Source: Salibacterium halotolerans (lineage in GTDB: Bacteria > Bacillota > Bacilli > Bacillales > Marinococcaceae). Taken from it: DNA of 64,000 nt. The stretch lies in assembly GCF_900115625.1 (NCBI RefSeq), contig NZ_FOXD01000006.1, positions 62,001-126,000 on the forward strand, written 5' to 3'. Both the position numbers and the translations under genes were made by a program. Shown here piece after piece: positions 26,680 to 35,564 of this stretch; position 1 is the stretch's first letter; every line of letters begins with the position of its first letter. The notes under the pieces are model-generated. The model saw only the letters and a list, made by a program, of their open reading frames with translations. It was not told where the DNA came from and ran no database searches.

Positions 26680-26807
26680 CTTTGTGATGGTTCCTGCATA
26701 CCGCCGGAATCCCTGATGGATCTGTCTTGTAAAAGTCACAAAATTGTCAATTGGTTTAATGTATAATGAACCAGCCTAATACTGCTCTGTTGGAGGTGAG
26801 AGAGAAA

Positions 26808-27137
26808 GTGACCGGAATTGCCAGCCTGCCTCAGCTCATTATATCCATGATGCTGTTTTTACTCCTTTTTTTCGGGATTGGTTTTTTATTGAACATGATT
26901 CTTCGTTCCACGTGGATCATGGCTGTAACCTATCCGATTATCGTTATTCTAATTATTGATGAAGTAGGGATTTTTGATTATATATTTTCACCTGTATCTT
27001 CTTTCGGCGCGCTGGGTGGACACGTTGCAAACCTGCAGTCCGTCGACATTCTAATCCTTGTGTTTGGACTTGCCGGCGCTATTTTGTCCGGCATTGTCAT
27101 TAAAATGCTGCGAAACCGGGGTTATCAAATGTTTTAA
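26808..27137 (+). CDS. yuiB: YuiB-like membrane protein
   Basis: A 109-residue protein with three or four hydrophobic segments ([23 protein letters not shown], then [18 protein letters not shown], then a C-terminal helix ending [10 protein letters not shown]), matching the Bacillus YuiB family of unknown function. I favour GTG 26808 with GGAGGTGAG at 26792-26800 over the ATG at 26766, because the latter overlaps a TATAAT hexamer (26762-26767) and has no ribosome site. It lies next to yuiC and yuiD homologues as in Bacillus subtilis. Confidence 0.82.
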   Translation: MTGIASLPQLIISMMLFLLLFFGIGFLLNMILRSTWIMAVTYPIIVILIIDEVGIFDYIFSPVSSFGALGGHVANLQSVDILILVFGLAGAILSGIVIKMLRNRGYQMF

Positions 27138-27211
27138 GTTTTACAGCCGGCACGGGTATGCATAAACATATGAATTTCTGGAAATGCTTTGTTGATGAGA
27201 GGAGTGGTCTC

Positions 27212-27850
27212 ATGCAACGCAGCATTTTCAGGAGATTGCTAATGGGTGTGCTGTTTACCGTGGCACTCGTCACTACCATTTCCTACATTACGAACGTAAA
27301 AGCAGAAGAGCTACCACGCTATTTTTATGATTATTTTCAGCAGACCAATGAGAAAAAAAGCAGTATCGAACTCCCGCAAAAAGGCGGTGTGAAGCATGCC
27401 GGCAGACAGATACCGGAGGCAGAGTCCCTGTTTAACGTAGAAGGCGGTTTGACAAAGATGGTAACAGCCACCGGGTATACTGCCGGTTATGAATCCACCG
27501 GTAAAACAGCATCACACCCGGGGTATGGTATTACGTATTCCGGGGTAAAAGCACGGAGGGACCGGGTATCCACCATTGCCGCGGATCCGTCTGTTTTTCC
27601 GATAGGTACCCTTTTGTACATTCCGGGTTATGGGTACGGAATGGTGGCTGATACCGGATCGGCTATTAAGGGAAGTAAGATCGATTTATATTATGAATCA
27701 GTGAAAGATGTATATGATGAATGGGGCAAGCGGAATCTCCAGGTTTTTGTTTTAAAAGAAGGGGACGGTTCCTTAACCGAACCGGAAATGGAAGCAATCA
27801 ATAAAGAAGGGATTTTACCGGTGTTTAACCCGGTCCCTTCTTCTATATAG
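27212..27850 (+). CDS. yuiC: YuiC-like 3D-domain protein (Sps family)
   Basis: A 212-residue exported or membrane-anchored protein. A signal or anchor segment ([18 protein letters not shown]) precedes a C-terminal 3D domain with the aspartates of [17 protein letters not shown]. YuiC belongs to the stationary-phase survival (Sps) muralytic group, with an MltA-like double-psi barrel that cleaves peptidoglycan glycan strands. ATG 27212 follows GAGGAGTG. The earlier in-frame ATGs at 27158 and 27170 lack ribosome sites. A terminator follows at 27863. Confidence 0.87.
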   Translation: MQRSIFRRLLMGVLFTVALVTTISYITNVKAEELPRYFYDYFQQTNEKKSSIELPQKGGVKHAGRQIPEAESLFNVEGGLTKMVTATGYTAGYESTGKTASHPGYGITYSGVKARRDRVSTIAADPSVFPIGTLLYIPGYGYGMVADTGSAIKGSKIDLYYESVKDVYDEWGKRNLQVFVLKEGDGSLTEPEMEAINKEGILPVFNPVPSSI

Positions 27851-27862
27851 AAACAGGATAAA

Positions 27863-27896
27863 AAGCAGCCGTCTGAATAGACGAGCTGTTTTTTTA
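27863..27896. terminator. Terminator between yuiC and yuiD
   Basis: Stem AGCAGCCGTCT / AGACGAGCTG with a four-base loop, then TTTTTTT; imperfect base near the bottom. Confidence 0.7.
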
Positions 27897-27902
27897 TGGC
27901 TT

Positions 27903-28385
27903 TTACCAGATCGGCATGTAATAATGTCCTGCCCATGCAAATGCCAGGCCGACGACACAGCCGAAAAAGACTTCAATCGGCTGATGTCCGAGCAGTTCTT
28001 TCAGCTCTTCGCGTTTTTCGGTTTCCTGCTTTTTCTGCCATGATTTTGCTTCGGAGACAAACTTATTAAAGTCCACAACGAGCTGGTTCAAAACGGTCGC
28101 ATGGTAACCGGCGTGCCGGCGTACCCCGGTGGCGTCAAACAGTACAATAACTCCGAAAACCATGCATATGGCGAATAACCCGGAATCAAAACCATGTTCC
28201 AGACCAATAGCTGTAGAAACGGCAGTGACGGCAGCGGAGTGGGAACTCGGCATACCGCCTGTGCTGGTGATGAGGGTGATATCCCATTTTCTGGATGCGA
28301 TATACGATAAGGGGATTTTTACGACCTGCGCGAAAAGAATAGAGCAGAGCGCGGCCCAAAGAGGAAAATTCTGCAGTATTTCCAT
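27903..28385 (-). CDS. yuiD: YuiD-like divergent PAP2 family membrane protein (DUF212)
   Basis: A 160-residue integral membrane protein of the divergent PAP/acid phosphatase-haloperoxidase-related family. Its signature is TSTGGMPSSHSAAVTAVSTAIG near residue 43, followed by DATGVRRHAGYHA. The PSSHSA motif resembles the phosphatase active site, but catalytic activity of this family is unproven. Ends with a hydrophobic GCVVGLAFAWAGHYYMP segment. It is convergent with yuiC. Confidence 0.88.
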   Translation of the reverse strand: MEILQNFPLWAALCSILFAQVVKIPLSYIASRKWDITLITSTGGMPSSHSAAVTAVSTAIGLEHGFDSGLFAICMVFGVIVLFDATGVRRHAGYHATVLNQLVVDFNKFVSEAKSWQKKQETEKREELKELLGHQPIEVFFGCVVGLAFAWAGHYYMPIW

Positions 28386-28796
28386 AGTCTATGTACGTCC
28401 TTTCAAGTAGGTGGCATCGTGATATTTCATACCGGTGATGGCCCGGAGACCGTTATATATGATAATCATGAACGGCTTTATATTGTCAAATACTCTTCCA
28501 TTTTAATATAGGATGAACCATCATATAAGAAACAAGTCAGCATAAAATCCTGCATATAGTATTGTATCACAGGAACGTCCTTCACCGTTCCATTGTTTTC
28601 GCCGCCGATTCCGTAGATAAGAAGAGGATACTTCAGTCATATTACAGATATGGTTTCCTTTTCCATGATAATTCCTTTTTACCGGCATATACGACGCTAT
28701 ATACGTCAAAGAGGAGTTTGAATAAAGCAGAAGACAAGGGTAAAATATAAAAAATACTGACTTTTCGAATTATTAGCAATCAAGGAAGGGTTCTTC
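28386..28796. other. Gene-free 410-bp AT-rich spacer
   Basis: No credible gene, RNA or strong hairpin. A TTGTCA at 28483-28488 lacks a matched -10 box at standard spacing. It must hold the promoters of yuiD and of the TRAP operon, but I could not assign them. Confidence 0.5.
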
Positions 28797-29339
28797 ATGA
28801 TGAACATAGTAAAAAAGCTGGATAAAGGACTGACCCGGGTGGAAGAGGGCATATTGAGCCTGTCTATCATAACAATTGCCGTCATGGTTGCCGGTAATGC
28901 AGTCAGCCGTTTTTTCGGAGAAAGCTGGTCGTTTGCCTCGGAGATCAGTGAACTCTCCCTCTACGCGGCGACGTTCATGGGTATAAGCTATGCGGCGAGA
29001 AAGGGAAGACATATCACCATGTCGGCTCTTTTTGATAATGTTCCCTTTCCACTGCGCAAAACACTGGCTCTTGTTATTCCGTTCATTACCGCGGTTATTC
29101 TGTTTATCATGGCCTATTTCTCTTATGAATATGTTCAGTCGACATCCGGACGGGTTACTTCTGCTTTACGTATTCCTTACTACTGGATGGTTATATGGGC
29201 TCCCATCGGCTTTTTCCTGGGCGGGATTCAGTTCCTCCGTAACTTCTGGGTGAATGTAAGAAAAAAGGACGTGTATCTGGCGGAGGAACGCAAGGATTAC
29301 CAGTCTGAAGAGGAAGCAGCAGAGCAGCAGAAGACGTAA
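28797..29339 (+). CDS. dctQ: TRAP transporter small permease subunit DctQ
   Basis: A 180-residue membrane protein with four predicted transmembrane helices. The family pattern includes FASEISELSLYAATFMGISYAARKGRHITM. DctQ is the small membrane subunit of tripartite periplasmic-independent carriers; in Gram-positives it works with DctM and a lipoprotein binding subunit. The C-terminus is a charged tail rich in Glu and Gln. AAGGAAGGG precedes the ATG. It is the first of a three-gene operon ordered Q-M-P. Confidence 0.93.
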   Translation: MMNIVKKLDKGLTRVEEGILSLSIITIAVMVAGNAVSRFFGESWSFASEISELSLYAATFMGISYAARKGRHITMSALFDNVPFPLRKTLALVIPFITAVILFIMAYFSYEYVQSTSGRVTSALRIPYYWMVIWAPIGFFLGGIQFLRNFWVNVRKKDVYLAEERKDYQSEEEAAEQQKT

Positions 29340-29366
29340 ACTATAGAGAATAGTGGGGAATGGCAG

Positions 29367-30638
29367 ATGGTTACGACACTACTGGTCATTATGTTTTTAT
29401 TTTTAATGCTCGGTTTTCCGATGATGATTCCGCTCATTCTGGCACCGCTTGTCATTGTACTGTTTTTCCTGCCGCAGGTAGAGCCGTTTCTGATGATCCA
29501 GCAGATGATGAGCGGTATATCAGGACCTGTCCTGCTTGCGGTTCCATTGTTTATTTTCGCCGCTGATATTATGTCCATGGGAAAAACATCGAACCGCCTT
29601 CTTGATTTTGTCGGCGCGTTTGTCGGGCACCTGCGGGGCGGTTACGCGATTACGACGACGGCGGCATGTACATTGTTCGGTTCTATTTCAGGATCTACAC
29701 AGGGGACGGTTGTTGCAATCGGTACGCCGATGCGGGAGCGGCTGCTGAAAATCGGCTACAAAGATTCGACTGCGATTGCCTTGATTATTAACGCGAGTGA
29801 TGTTGCCCTGCTCGTACCGCCGAGCATCGGCATGATCATTTACGGCCTTATATCCCAGACCTCTGTCGGTGACTTGTTTATAGCAGGTATTCTGCCCGGG
29901 GTGCTGATTTTCAGCTGCTTTGCGGTCTATGCGTATGTGCACGCCCATATGTTTCATATACCGCTCGCGGCGAAGGCAACCTGGCCGGAACGTTTCCGGT
30001 TCACATGGAAGGCGGTTTTTCCGCTGATGTTTCCGGTTATCATTATCGGCGGTATTTACAGTGGATTTTTCACCCCGACGGAGGCTGCCGGCATGTCTGT
30101 GCTTTATGCACTTGTGCTCGAACTGGTTGTTTTTCGTTCATTCAGTATTAAAAAGGTACCGGGTATAGCTCTTTCCACAGGATTGGTAACGTCGGCTGTG
30201 TTTATTCTGGTGGCAGGCGGCCAGGCATTTGCTTTCACTCTCGGCATAACAGGAATTCCGGGCATGATCGCTGAAACTTTTCTTTCGGGGAGTCCCGGAC
30301 CAATTGAAGTGTTGATTATTGTATCGATTTTTTTCTTTGTAGGATGCATGTTTGTGGATCCGATCGTCGTTATTCTGATTCTGACACCAATATTTATTGA
30401 TGCGGCAACAGCTGCCGGGGTAGATCCGGTTCATTTGGGGGTTATTGTCACCTTTCAGGCTGCTCTCGGGTCGGCAACACCGCCGTTTGGTGTAGACATC
30501 TTTACGGCAAGTGCTGTCTTCAACCGATCTTACCTGGATACGATACGCGGCACACCGCCGTTTATTGTGATGATGCTTGTTGTCTGTGTGCTTTTGATTA
30601 TATTTCCAGAGATTTCTCTCTTCCTGGTTCCAGAGTGA
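29367..30638 (+). CDS. dctM: TRAP transporter large permease DctM
   Basis: A 423-residue sodium-coupled permease of the DctM family with about 12 transmembrane segments. Hallmarks are FIFAADIMSMGKTSNRLLDF, TACTLFGSISGSTQGTVVAIG, NASDVALLVPPSIGMIIYG and GVIVTFQAALGSATPPFGVDIFTA. It forms the translocation channel with DctQ for a carboxylate or other organic acid. The substrate class is not deducible from sequence alone. It starts 28 bases after dctQ. Confidence 0.95.
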   Translation: MVTTLLVIMFLFLMLGFPMMIPLILAPLVIVLFFLPQVEPFLMIQQMMSGISGPVLLAVPLFIFAADIMSMGKTSNRLLDFVGAFVGHLRGGYAITTTAACTLFGSISGSTQGTVVAIGTPMRERLLKIGYKDSTAIALIINASDVALLVPPSIGMIIYGLISQTSVGDLFIAGILPGVLIFSCFAVYAYVHAHMFHIPLAAKATWPERFRFTWKAVFPLMFPVIIIGGIYSGFFTPTEAAGMSVLYALVLELVVFRSFSIKKVPGIALSTGLVTSAVFILVAGGQAFAFTLGITGIPGMIAETFLSGSPGPIEVLIIVSIFFFVGCMFVDPIVVILILTPIFIDAATAAGVDPVHLGVIVTFQAALGSATPPFGVDIFTASAVFNRSYLDTIRGTPPFIVMMLVVCVLLIIFPEISLFLVPE

Positions 30639-30684
30639 ACGGGAGGTTGAGATATAGATTAACCATTCTAAGGGGGAAACAAAC

Positions 30685-31806
30685 ATGAAAAAAAGCAAAT
30701 TCAAATGGCTGCTTGGTACAGCGTTAAGTTCTTCTCTTGTTCTTACCGCTTGCGGCGGCGGGGGATCGGAAGAAAGCAGTGGTGACAGCGGGGGAGACGC
30801 CGGCGGGAACTCCGGGGGCGGTGGAGAAGAAGAGGCTGCCGGCGGGGAAACATACGAATGGCGTTTTGTCACGGAAGAAAGTCAAGGACAGATGCAGTAT
30901 GAATATGCAAGTGAATTTGCCAGCCGTCTTGAGGAAAAATCAGACGGACAGATTTCGATAGAGGTGTTTGAATTCGGTGGACTGGGCACGGAAGTGGATC
31001 AGGTTGGCCAGCTCCAGAGCGGGGCCGTCGAAATGGCTATCATTTCCCCGGGATTCACCGGAACGATGGTAGAAGAAGGACAGGTTTTCGCCCTGCAGTT
31101 CCTGCTTCCGGACAACCAGGAAGACGTCCACCAACTGCTTGAGACGAGCGAGGCGCTGAATGAAGACCTTGCTGCGTTGTATGAAGAACAGAATATTATG
31201 CCACTGTCCTTTTTCACGGAAGGGTTCATGCAGTGGACGGGGAACAAGAAATTAGTGGAACCGTCCGATTTCGAAGGATTTACGATGCGGACACAGAATT
31301 CTCCGCTGATTCAGCAGTCTTACGGACAGTACGGGGCGGACGCAACAGTGATGAGCGCGGGCGACCTGTATACCGGGCTGCAGAACGGCACAGTCGATGG
31401 TCAGGAGAACCCGATTTTCTTTATCGCCGATTCTTCTTACCATGAGGTACAGGATCACATGACGATTTCCAATCATAACTCGTATGTTGCGATGATGACG
31501 GTAAATCCAGGCTTCTACAACGGTCTTCCGGAAGAGATTCAAGGCATGATTGATGAGACAGTCGAAGAAATGCGGGACGTCGGCTTCGATATACAGGATG
31601 AGCTGAACAGTAAGCTTCTTTCCGATATCAAAAATAACGAAGACACGCCGACGGAAGTAACAGAATTAACCTCGGAGCAGCGGGACGCGTTCCGGGAACT
31701 GGCGATGCCGATGCGTGATTACTACCGGGAAAATGCCGGAGATCAGGCAGGAGCTATTCTAGATAAGCTGGAGTCTGAAATCGCAGAAATAAATGAAGGA
31801 TCCTAA
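30685..31806 (+). CDS. dctP: TRAP substrate-binding lipoprotein DctP
   Basis: A 373-residue extracellular binding protein. The lipobox is VLTACGGGG (cysteine at residue 23), followed by a Ser/Gly/Glu-rich linker. The mature DctP domain shows FASRLEEKSDGQISIEVFEFGGLGTEVDQVGQLQSGAVEM and the DGQENPIFFI segment near the conserved substrate-carboxylate arginine (TMRTQNSP). The strongly acidic surface fits a haloalkaliphile. AGGGGGAAAC precedes the ATG. A perfect terminator closes the operon. Confidence 0.93.
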   Translation: MKKSKFKWLLGTALSSSLVLTACGGGGSEESSGDSGGDAGGNSGGGGEEEAAGGETYEWRFVTEESQGQMQYEYASEFASRLEEKSDGQISIEVFEFGGLGTEVDQVGQLQSGAVEMAIISPGFTGTMVEEGQVFALQFLLPDNQEDVHQLLETSEALNEDLAALYEEQNIMPLSFFTEGFMQWTGNKKLVEPSDFEGFTMRTQNSPLIQQSYGQYGADATVMSAGDLYTGLQNGTVDGQENPIFFIADSSYHEVQDHMTISNHNSYVAMMTVNPGFYNGLPEEIQGMIDETVEEMRDVGFDIQDELNSKLLSDIKNNEDTPTEVTELTSEQRDAFRELAMPMRDYYRENAGDQAGAILDKLESEIAEINEGS

Positions 31807-31808
31807 AC

Positions 31809-31853
31809 AAAACAGCCCGGTCAGGCGCAGTAGCGCCTGACCGGGCTGTTTTG
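31809..31853 (+). terminator. Terminator of the TRAP operon
   Basis: Near-perfect 16-bp stem CAGCCCGGTCAGGCGC / GCGCCTGACCGGGCTG with a four-base loop, then TTTTG. Confidence 0.9.
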
Positions 31854-31882
31854 ACAACGGTAGAATGCACGCCTGTTTCTGT

Positions 31883-32470
31883 TCACGCTGATTGTTTGGA
31901 CGCTTGAGATTTATTCCGCCGGTTCAGCATATAATAGAGCTTTGGCACTGCCGCTGCGGTCAATGCGGTCAATATAACGTCCTTCACAAGCGGTAGAGCC
32001 ATCCATGTCCATAACAGCCCGTAACTGAACCCATCCGGTGCATCGGCAATCGTCATGTAGGCATAATACATGTACGTCGTTCCAAGGGCGTAATTAATAA
32101 TGAGGCTGAGGAAAGCAGCCGTGAAAAATGTCGGAAGCCCAGGCTTTGATTTCATTTCTATAATTTTTCCCGTGACGAAAGCCATGATGATAAAAGATAA
32201 GATAAATCCGAACGTAGGACTGACGAGCGCGCGGAAGCCTCCGGAAAATTCCGAAAATACCGGCAGCCCTACCAGACCGATTAACATGTATACAATCATG
32301 GAAAAAGCGCCGAGGCGGCTGCCGAGCAGTGCACCAGCCGCAATGGCAATGATCGGCTGCAAGGTGACAGGCACTCCGCCAATGACGAGAAAGGCGGCAA
32401 CGTTGGCGCCGATTCCCATTAATGCGGCAAAAAGGGCCGCAGAAACAATCTCAAAAGGTTTAAATGTCAT
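31883..32470 (-). CDS. bioY: BioY family biotin transporter substrate-binding component
   Basis: A 195-residue membrane protein, the S-component of an energy-coupling factor biotin importer. The BioY pattern includes AALFAALMGIGANVAAFLVIGGVPVTLQP and a GLVGLPVFSEFSGGFRALVSPTFGFILSF segment. It has six predicted helices. BioY can work with the shared EcfAA'T module encoded elsewhere. A BirA operator covers its -35 box, so expression should fall when biotin is plentiful. AGGAGGGC precedes the ATG. Confidence 0.94.
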   Translation of the reverse strand: MTFKPFEIVSAALFAALMGIGANVAAFLVIGGVPVTLQPIIAIAAGALLGSRLGAFSMIVYMLIGLVGLPVFSEFSGGFRALVSPTFGFILSFIIMAFVTGKIIEMKSKPGLPTFFTAAFLSLIINYALGTTYMYYAYMTIADAPDGFSYGLLWTWMALPLVKDVILTALTAAAVPKLYYMLNRRNKSQASKQSA

Positions 32471-32508
32471 CGTATGTGCCCTCCTATTATCTGTTCTTCT
32501 GAGTCATT

Positions 32509-32561
32509 ATCATAAACGAATGTTCCTTTTTTGTCAACTTAAAATATAAATAGGTTAACAA
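32509..32561 (-). promoter_or_regulatory. bioY promoter with BirA operator
   Basis: On the minus strand TTGACA (32537-32532) and TATGAT (32514-32509) have a 17-bp spacer. TTGTCAAC-N15-GTTAACAA (32531-32561 on the plus strand) matches the Bacillus BirA operator (TTGTTAAC-N15-GTTAACAA) with one base change. The left half covers the -35 box, the geometry expected for biotin-dependent repression. Confidence 0.9.
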
Positions 32562-32569
32562 TACAAAGC

Positions 32570-32598
32570 TTGACGAAACGAAGCGGTGTTTGTATAGT
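32570..32598 (+). promoter_or_regulatory. sigmaA promoter for the GDPD gene
   Basis: TTGACG (32570-32575) and TATAGT (32593-32598) with a 17-bp spacer, nine bases beyond the BirA operator. The proximity could make it partly biotin-responsive, but this is only inference. Confidence 0.7.
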
Positions 32599-32634
32599 AT
32601 GTAACCAACCTTAATGATTCGGAGGAAACCGGTT

Positions 32635-33351
32635 ATGGTCCGTAATCACAGCATGATAATCATTGCTCACCGGGGCAGTCCGGCTACCGGCATGAAAGAA
32701 AATACGGTCGAATCCTTTCACCGGGCTGTACAACTCGGCGCAGATATGATCGAAACCGATATACGTCAGACAAAAGACGGACAGCTGGTCTGCGTCCACT
32801 ATCCTTCCTGGCAGGGAAAAGCCATCCGGGACATGTCCTACAAGGAGTGGAGCAGAAAAACACAGCGGAAAGAAGGCTGGAAACCGGCTCTGCTGCAGGA
32901 CCTTCTTCCTCTGCTCGACAAAAAATATACGTTCAATGTAGAAGTGAAGGAAAAAGGCCTGGAAAAGAAGGTGCTCGAACAGATTCCTGAACGTGACAAT
33001 ATTCTGTTCTCTTCCTTTGATGAAGAGATTATCCAAACTATCAAACAGCTGGACCCTTCCTGCCGCACGGCTCTGCTTGTTGGAAGGTTTGATCTGCAGC
33101 AGGAGCGCAGAAGGCCTTTTCAATGGTGGCGCGACTATTTTCCTGAAAAACGGCTGCAGGAGGCGCAGGCTGATATGGTATGTCCGCATTTCCGCCTGGC
33201 TGGTCCGCGTTTTACAGCCCGGCTGCATGAGCAGGGCTACCATGTGTATGTCTGGACGGTCAATCACCCGGGACGTCTGAAAAAATTAAAAACATACGGC
33301 GTGGACGGCGTCTTTACAGACAATGTGGAAGCGGTGAAACGCTTGATCTGA
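32635..33351 (+). CDS. ugpQ: Glycerophosphodiester phosphodiesterase
   Basis: A 238-residue cytoplasmic GDPD-family enzyme hydrolysing glycerophosphodiesters to glycerol-3-phosphate and an alcohol. Catalytic residues are in IIAHRGSPATGMKENTVESF, DMIETDIRQTKDGQLVCVH and FNVEVKEKG. A VWTVNHPGRLKKLKTYGVDGVFTDN tail is typical. No signal peptide. ATG 32635 has GGAGG nine bases upstream; the ORF start at 32614 overlaps that site. Confidence 0.93.
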   Translation: MVRNHSMIIIAHRGSPATGMKENTVESFHRAVQLGADMIETDIRQTKDGQLVCVHYPSWQGKAIRDMSYKEWSRKTQRKEGWKPALLQDLLPLLDKKYTFNVEVKEKGLEKKVLEQIPERDNILFSSFDEEIIQTIKQLDPSCRTALLVGRFDLQQERRRPFQWWRDYFPEKRLQEAQADMVCPHFRLAGPRFTARLHEQGYHVYVWTVNHPGRLKKLKTYGVDGVFTDNVEAVKRLI

Positions 33352-33364
33352 CAACCGCTGTGGA

Positions 33365-33394
33365 TTGCCAAATGAAGCGCCGGCATTGTATGAT
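33365..33394 (+). promoter_or_regulatory. sigmaA promoter for luxS
   Basis: TTGCCA (33365-33370) and TATGAT (33389-33394) with an 18-bp spacer, 33 bp before the luxS ATG. Confidence 0.65.
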
Positions 33395-33426
33395 GGAACA
33401 AAGACATGATAAAGGAGTGTTGGTTT

Positions 33427-33897
33427 ATGGCACGCGTAGAAAGTTTCGAGCTCGATCATACCAAAGTGAAAGCTCCATACGTCAGACACGCCGGATTTCA
33501 GCGGGTCGGTACAGACGGCATCGTCAATAAATTTGATCTTAGGTTTGCTCAGCCGAACAAAGAAAACATGACGCCGCCGGTTATTCACACGCTCGAACAT
33601 CTTCTTGCGATCAACATCCGCAAATACGCCGAAGAATACTCCCATTTTGAAGTAATCGACCTGTCACCGATGGGATGTCAGACCGGTTTCTATCTCATTA
33701 TGAACGGAGAACCGGAAATAGCGGAGTTGATTGATATTCTGGAGAAAACAATGGAAGATTCGCTGACGTACGAAGAAGTACCTGCCGCTACCGAAGAACA
33801 ATGCGGGCAGGCAAGACTCCATCATCTGGATAATGCCAAAGAATGGATGAAGTACTGGCTCGGTCAGGACAAAGAGGAACTGAAAAAGGTATTTTAA
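33427..33897 (+). CDS. luxS: S-ribosylhomocysteine lyase (AI-2 synthase)
   Basis: A 156-residue LuxS that cleaves S-ribosylhomocysteine to homocysteine and the autoinducer-2 precursor. The metal ligands are in HTLEHLLA near residues 54-58 and the cysteine of [12 protein letters not shown] near residue 126. The [20 protein letters not shown] start is conserved. ATG 33427 follows AAAGGAGTGTTGGTTT. It acts in the activated methyl cycle. No neighbouring mtn gene is present. Confidence 0.97.
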   Translation: MARVESFELDHTKVKAPYVRHAGFQRVGTDGIVNKFDLRFAQPNKENMTPPVIHTLEHLLAINIRKYAEEYSHFEVIDLSPMGCQTGFYLIMNGEPEIAELIDILEKTMEDSLTYEEVPAATEEQCGQARLHHLDNAKEWMKYWLGQDKEELKKVF

Positions 33898-34095
33898 AGA
33901 ATCAGGGCACCGCACACTCATTGAAATAGAGTAGAGAATGAAAACGAGCCCGGAACAAAAAAGTACCGCTCGATTGATCATCCGAATGGTGGAACGGGAT
34001 GCTGCACTTTGGCATCCTGTTCTGTCGTTCGGATTTTTAGTTGGACGAAATCTATCTATGCCTCTGTCCGCTGTCAGATTAATTCCCGGAGCTGA

Positions 34096-34229
34096 TGTCC
34101 GGTAGGAGCGGTTTATCGGACACTAACGGGTGAAAATGAAAACATAATGGACGATAGAAGCTTCTATCGTCCACTACCTGCTCCTTCCGGTGTTCCAGTG
34201 TCTCCTGGAACCGTTCTATCGGACACTAA
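34096..34229. repeat. Three consecutive stem-loop repeats (REP-like)
   Basis: The gene-free 33898-34297 interval contains three hairpins spaced about 50 bp. The first has arms TGTCCG / CGGACA (34096-34122). The second is a perfect 24-bp palindrome GGACGATAGAAG / CTTCTATCGTCC (34149-34172). The third has arms AGTGTC / GACACT (34197-34226). The outer two share the 13-mer TATCGGACACTAA (34114-34126 and 34217-34229). It looks like clustered interspersed repeats rather than a gene. Confidence 0.65.
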
Positions 34230-34297
34230 ACACGAGATGAAAACGTGCAGTGTTCCTAAGACGGCACGTCGTCAACAAAATAGGCATCTCCCTGTCA

Positions 34298-34915
34298 TTA
34301 TGGATTTTCCTGGTCGTACTTCCGGGCGCGGTCGATGAGGTGTTCTACATTGTAGTCACTGCTGTTTGTGATATCTGCTTTCAGCACATGACTCATCAAG
34401 TGCAGAGCGAGCTCATTATCCTCGGAGCTGTTGGAAGCGGTGCAGTCCCCGGGGACAAATAACTGATAATGCCTCATGTAGGCGTCGTTGGCGGTGAAGT
34501 GGACACACATGTTTCCCGCCACCCCGGTAATAATCAATGTTTTTACTTCCAGGTAATCAAGCAGAATATCAAGCGGTGTCGCAAAAAATCCGGAAAACTG
34601 CGGCTTCAGCACGAAATAGTCGTCATCGTCGGGTTCAATCATTTCCGTGACGGGTTTTCCTTTTACATCATCACGCTTGCAGTGGGTGATAAGTTCCTGA
34701 AAGTCGCTCTGCCAGCGGCCGTAATTGTCATTTACATAGATGACGGGAATGCCGTATTCTTTCACTCTTTTTTTGAGCGAGGCGATGTTTTCCGCGGCTT
34801 TCAGCGCATGCGGAAATAAATAATCCCTGTCCTCAAATTCCAGGTCATTGATCATGTCCAGTACAATTAACGCTGTCGAAGATTTTTCCGCTACATGCAG
34901 TAATTTGTCCGTCAT
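34298..34915 (-). CDS. Isochorismatase-family cysteine hydrolase
   Basis: A 205-residue cysteine hydrolase of the isochorismatase/nicotinamidase fold. The catalytic triad is visible as TALIVLDMINDLEF (Asp, near residue 21), FVLKPQFSGFFATPLD (Lys) and ITGVAGNMCVHFTANDAYMR (Cys). The likely start is ATG 34915 behind GGAGGG; ATG 34918 is closer to the site. It has no signal peptide. The substrate may be nicotinamide, an N-carbamoyl compound or another amide. It stands alone between the repeat cluster and alaR. Confidence 0.85.
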   Translation of the reverse strand: MTDKLLHVAEKSSTALIVLDMINDLEFEDRDYLFPHALKAAENIASLKKRVKEYGIPVIYVNDNYGRWQSDFQELITHCKRDDVKGKPVTEMIEPDDDDYFVLKPQFSGFFATPLDILLDYLEVKTLIITGVAGNMCVHFTANDAYMRHYQLFVPGDCTASNSSEDNELALHLMSHVLKADITNSSDYNVEHLIDRARKYDQENP

Positions 34916-35066
34916 CATCAACCCTCCATTCTTTTCCTTGTTATCATTCCCGCACCACCACCATGTTTAATCTAAAATGCAATGTCACCCCGGCTGATCA
35001 TATGATAAGATAGACGGTAATGAGAAAAGTGAATGCAGTACTGCACGCTTGAAAGGAGAGGCAGAG

Positions 35067-35564
35067 ATGGAAAAGCATGAACTGGAAATACTGAAGCTGG
35101 TGGAAGATAACGGCCGCCTCGGTGTCCCTGCCATCGCCAAGATGGTGGACCGCAAAGAAGAGGAAGTGCAGGCGGTATTAAATAAATTGGAAAAAGAAAA
35201 TGTGATTGTAAGCTATGCGGCCGTCGTAAACTGGAGCAAAGTGGAAGAGCAGGAAGGCGTGACGGCTATGATTGATGTGAAAGTGACACCGCAGCGCGGA
35301 GTCGGCTTTGATGAAGTGGCGGAACGGATCTACCGCTTCCCGGAAGTCAAAGCGCTCTATCTCGTCTCCGGTGCTTACGATTTATCCGTCGTTATTGATG
35401 GAAAAACGATGTCTGAAATAGCCGGCTTTGTTTCGGAAAAACTGTCTACGCTCGAATCAGTTATTTCCACCACCACCCATTTCCGTCTGAAAACCTACAA
35501 GCATGACGGTGTGGTATTTGAAGACGGGGAAGACGATGATAAAAGGATCGTGGTGTCGCCATGA
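35067..35564 (+). CDS. alaR: Lrp/AsnC family regulator, AlaR (YugG)-like
   Basis: A 165-residue Lrp/AsnC regulator. An N-terminal winged helix (LEILKLVEDNGRLGVPAIAKMVDRKEEEVQAVLNKLEKENVI) is followed by a RAM ligand-binding domain. Immediately coupled to an aminotransferase by ATGA overlap, it corresponds to yugG-yugH, named alaR-alaT in Bacillus subtilis for alanine transaminase control. The acidic C-terminal tail (EDGEDDDKR) is unusual. GGAGAGG precedes ATG 35067. Confidence 0.9.
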   Translation: MEKHELEILKLVEDNGRLGVPAIAKMVDRKEEEVQAVLNKLEKENVIVSYAAVVNWSKVEEQEGVTAMIDVKVTPQRGVGFDEVAERIYRFPEVKALYLVSGAYDLSVVIDGKTMSEIAGFVSEKLSTLESVISTTTHFRLKTYKHDGVVFEDGEDDDKRIVVSP

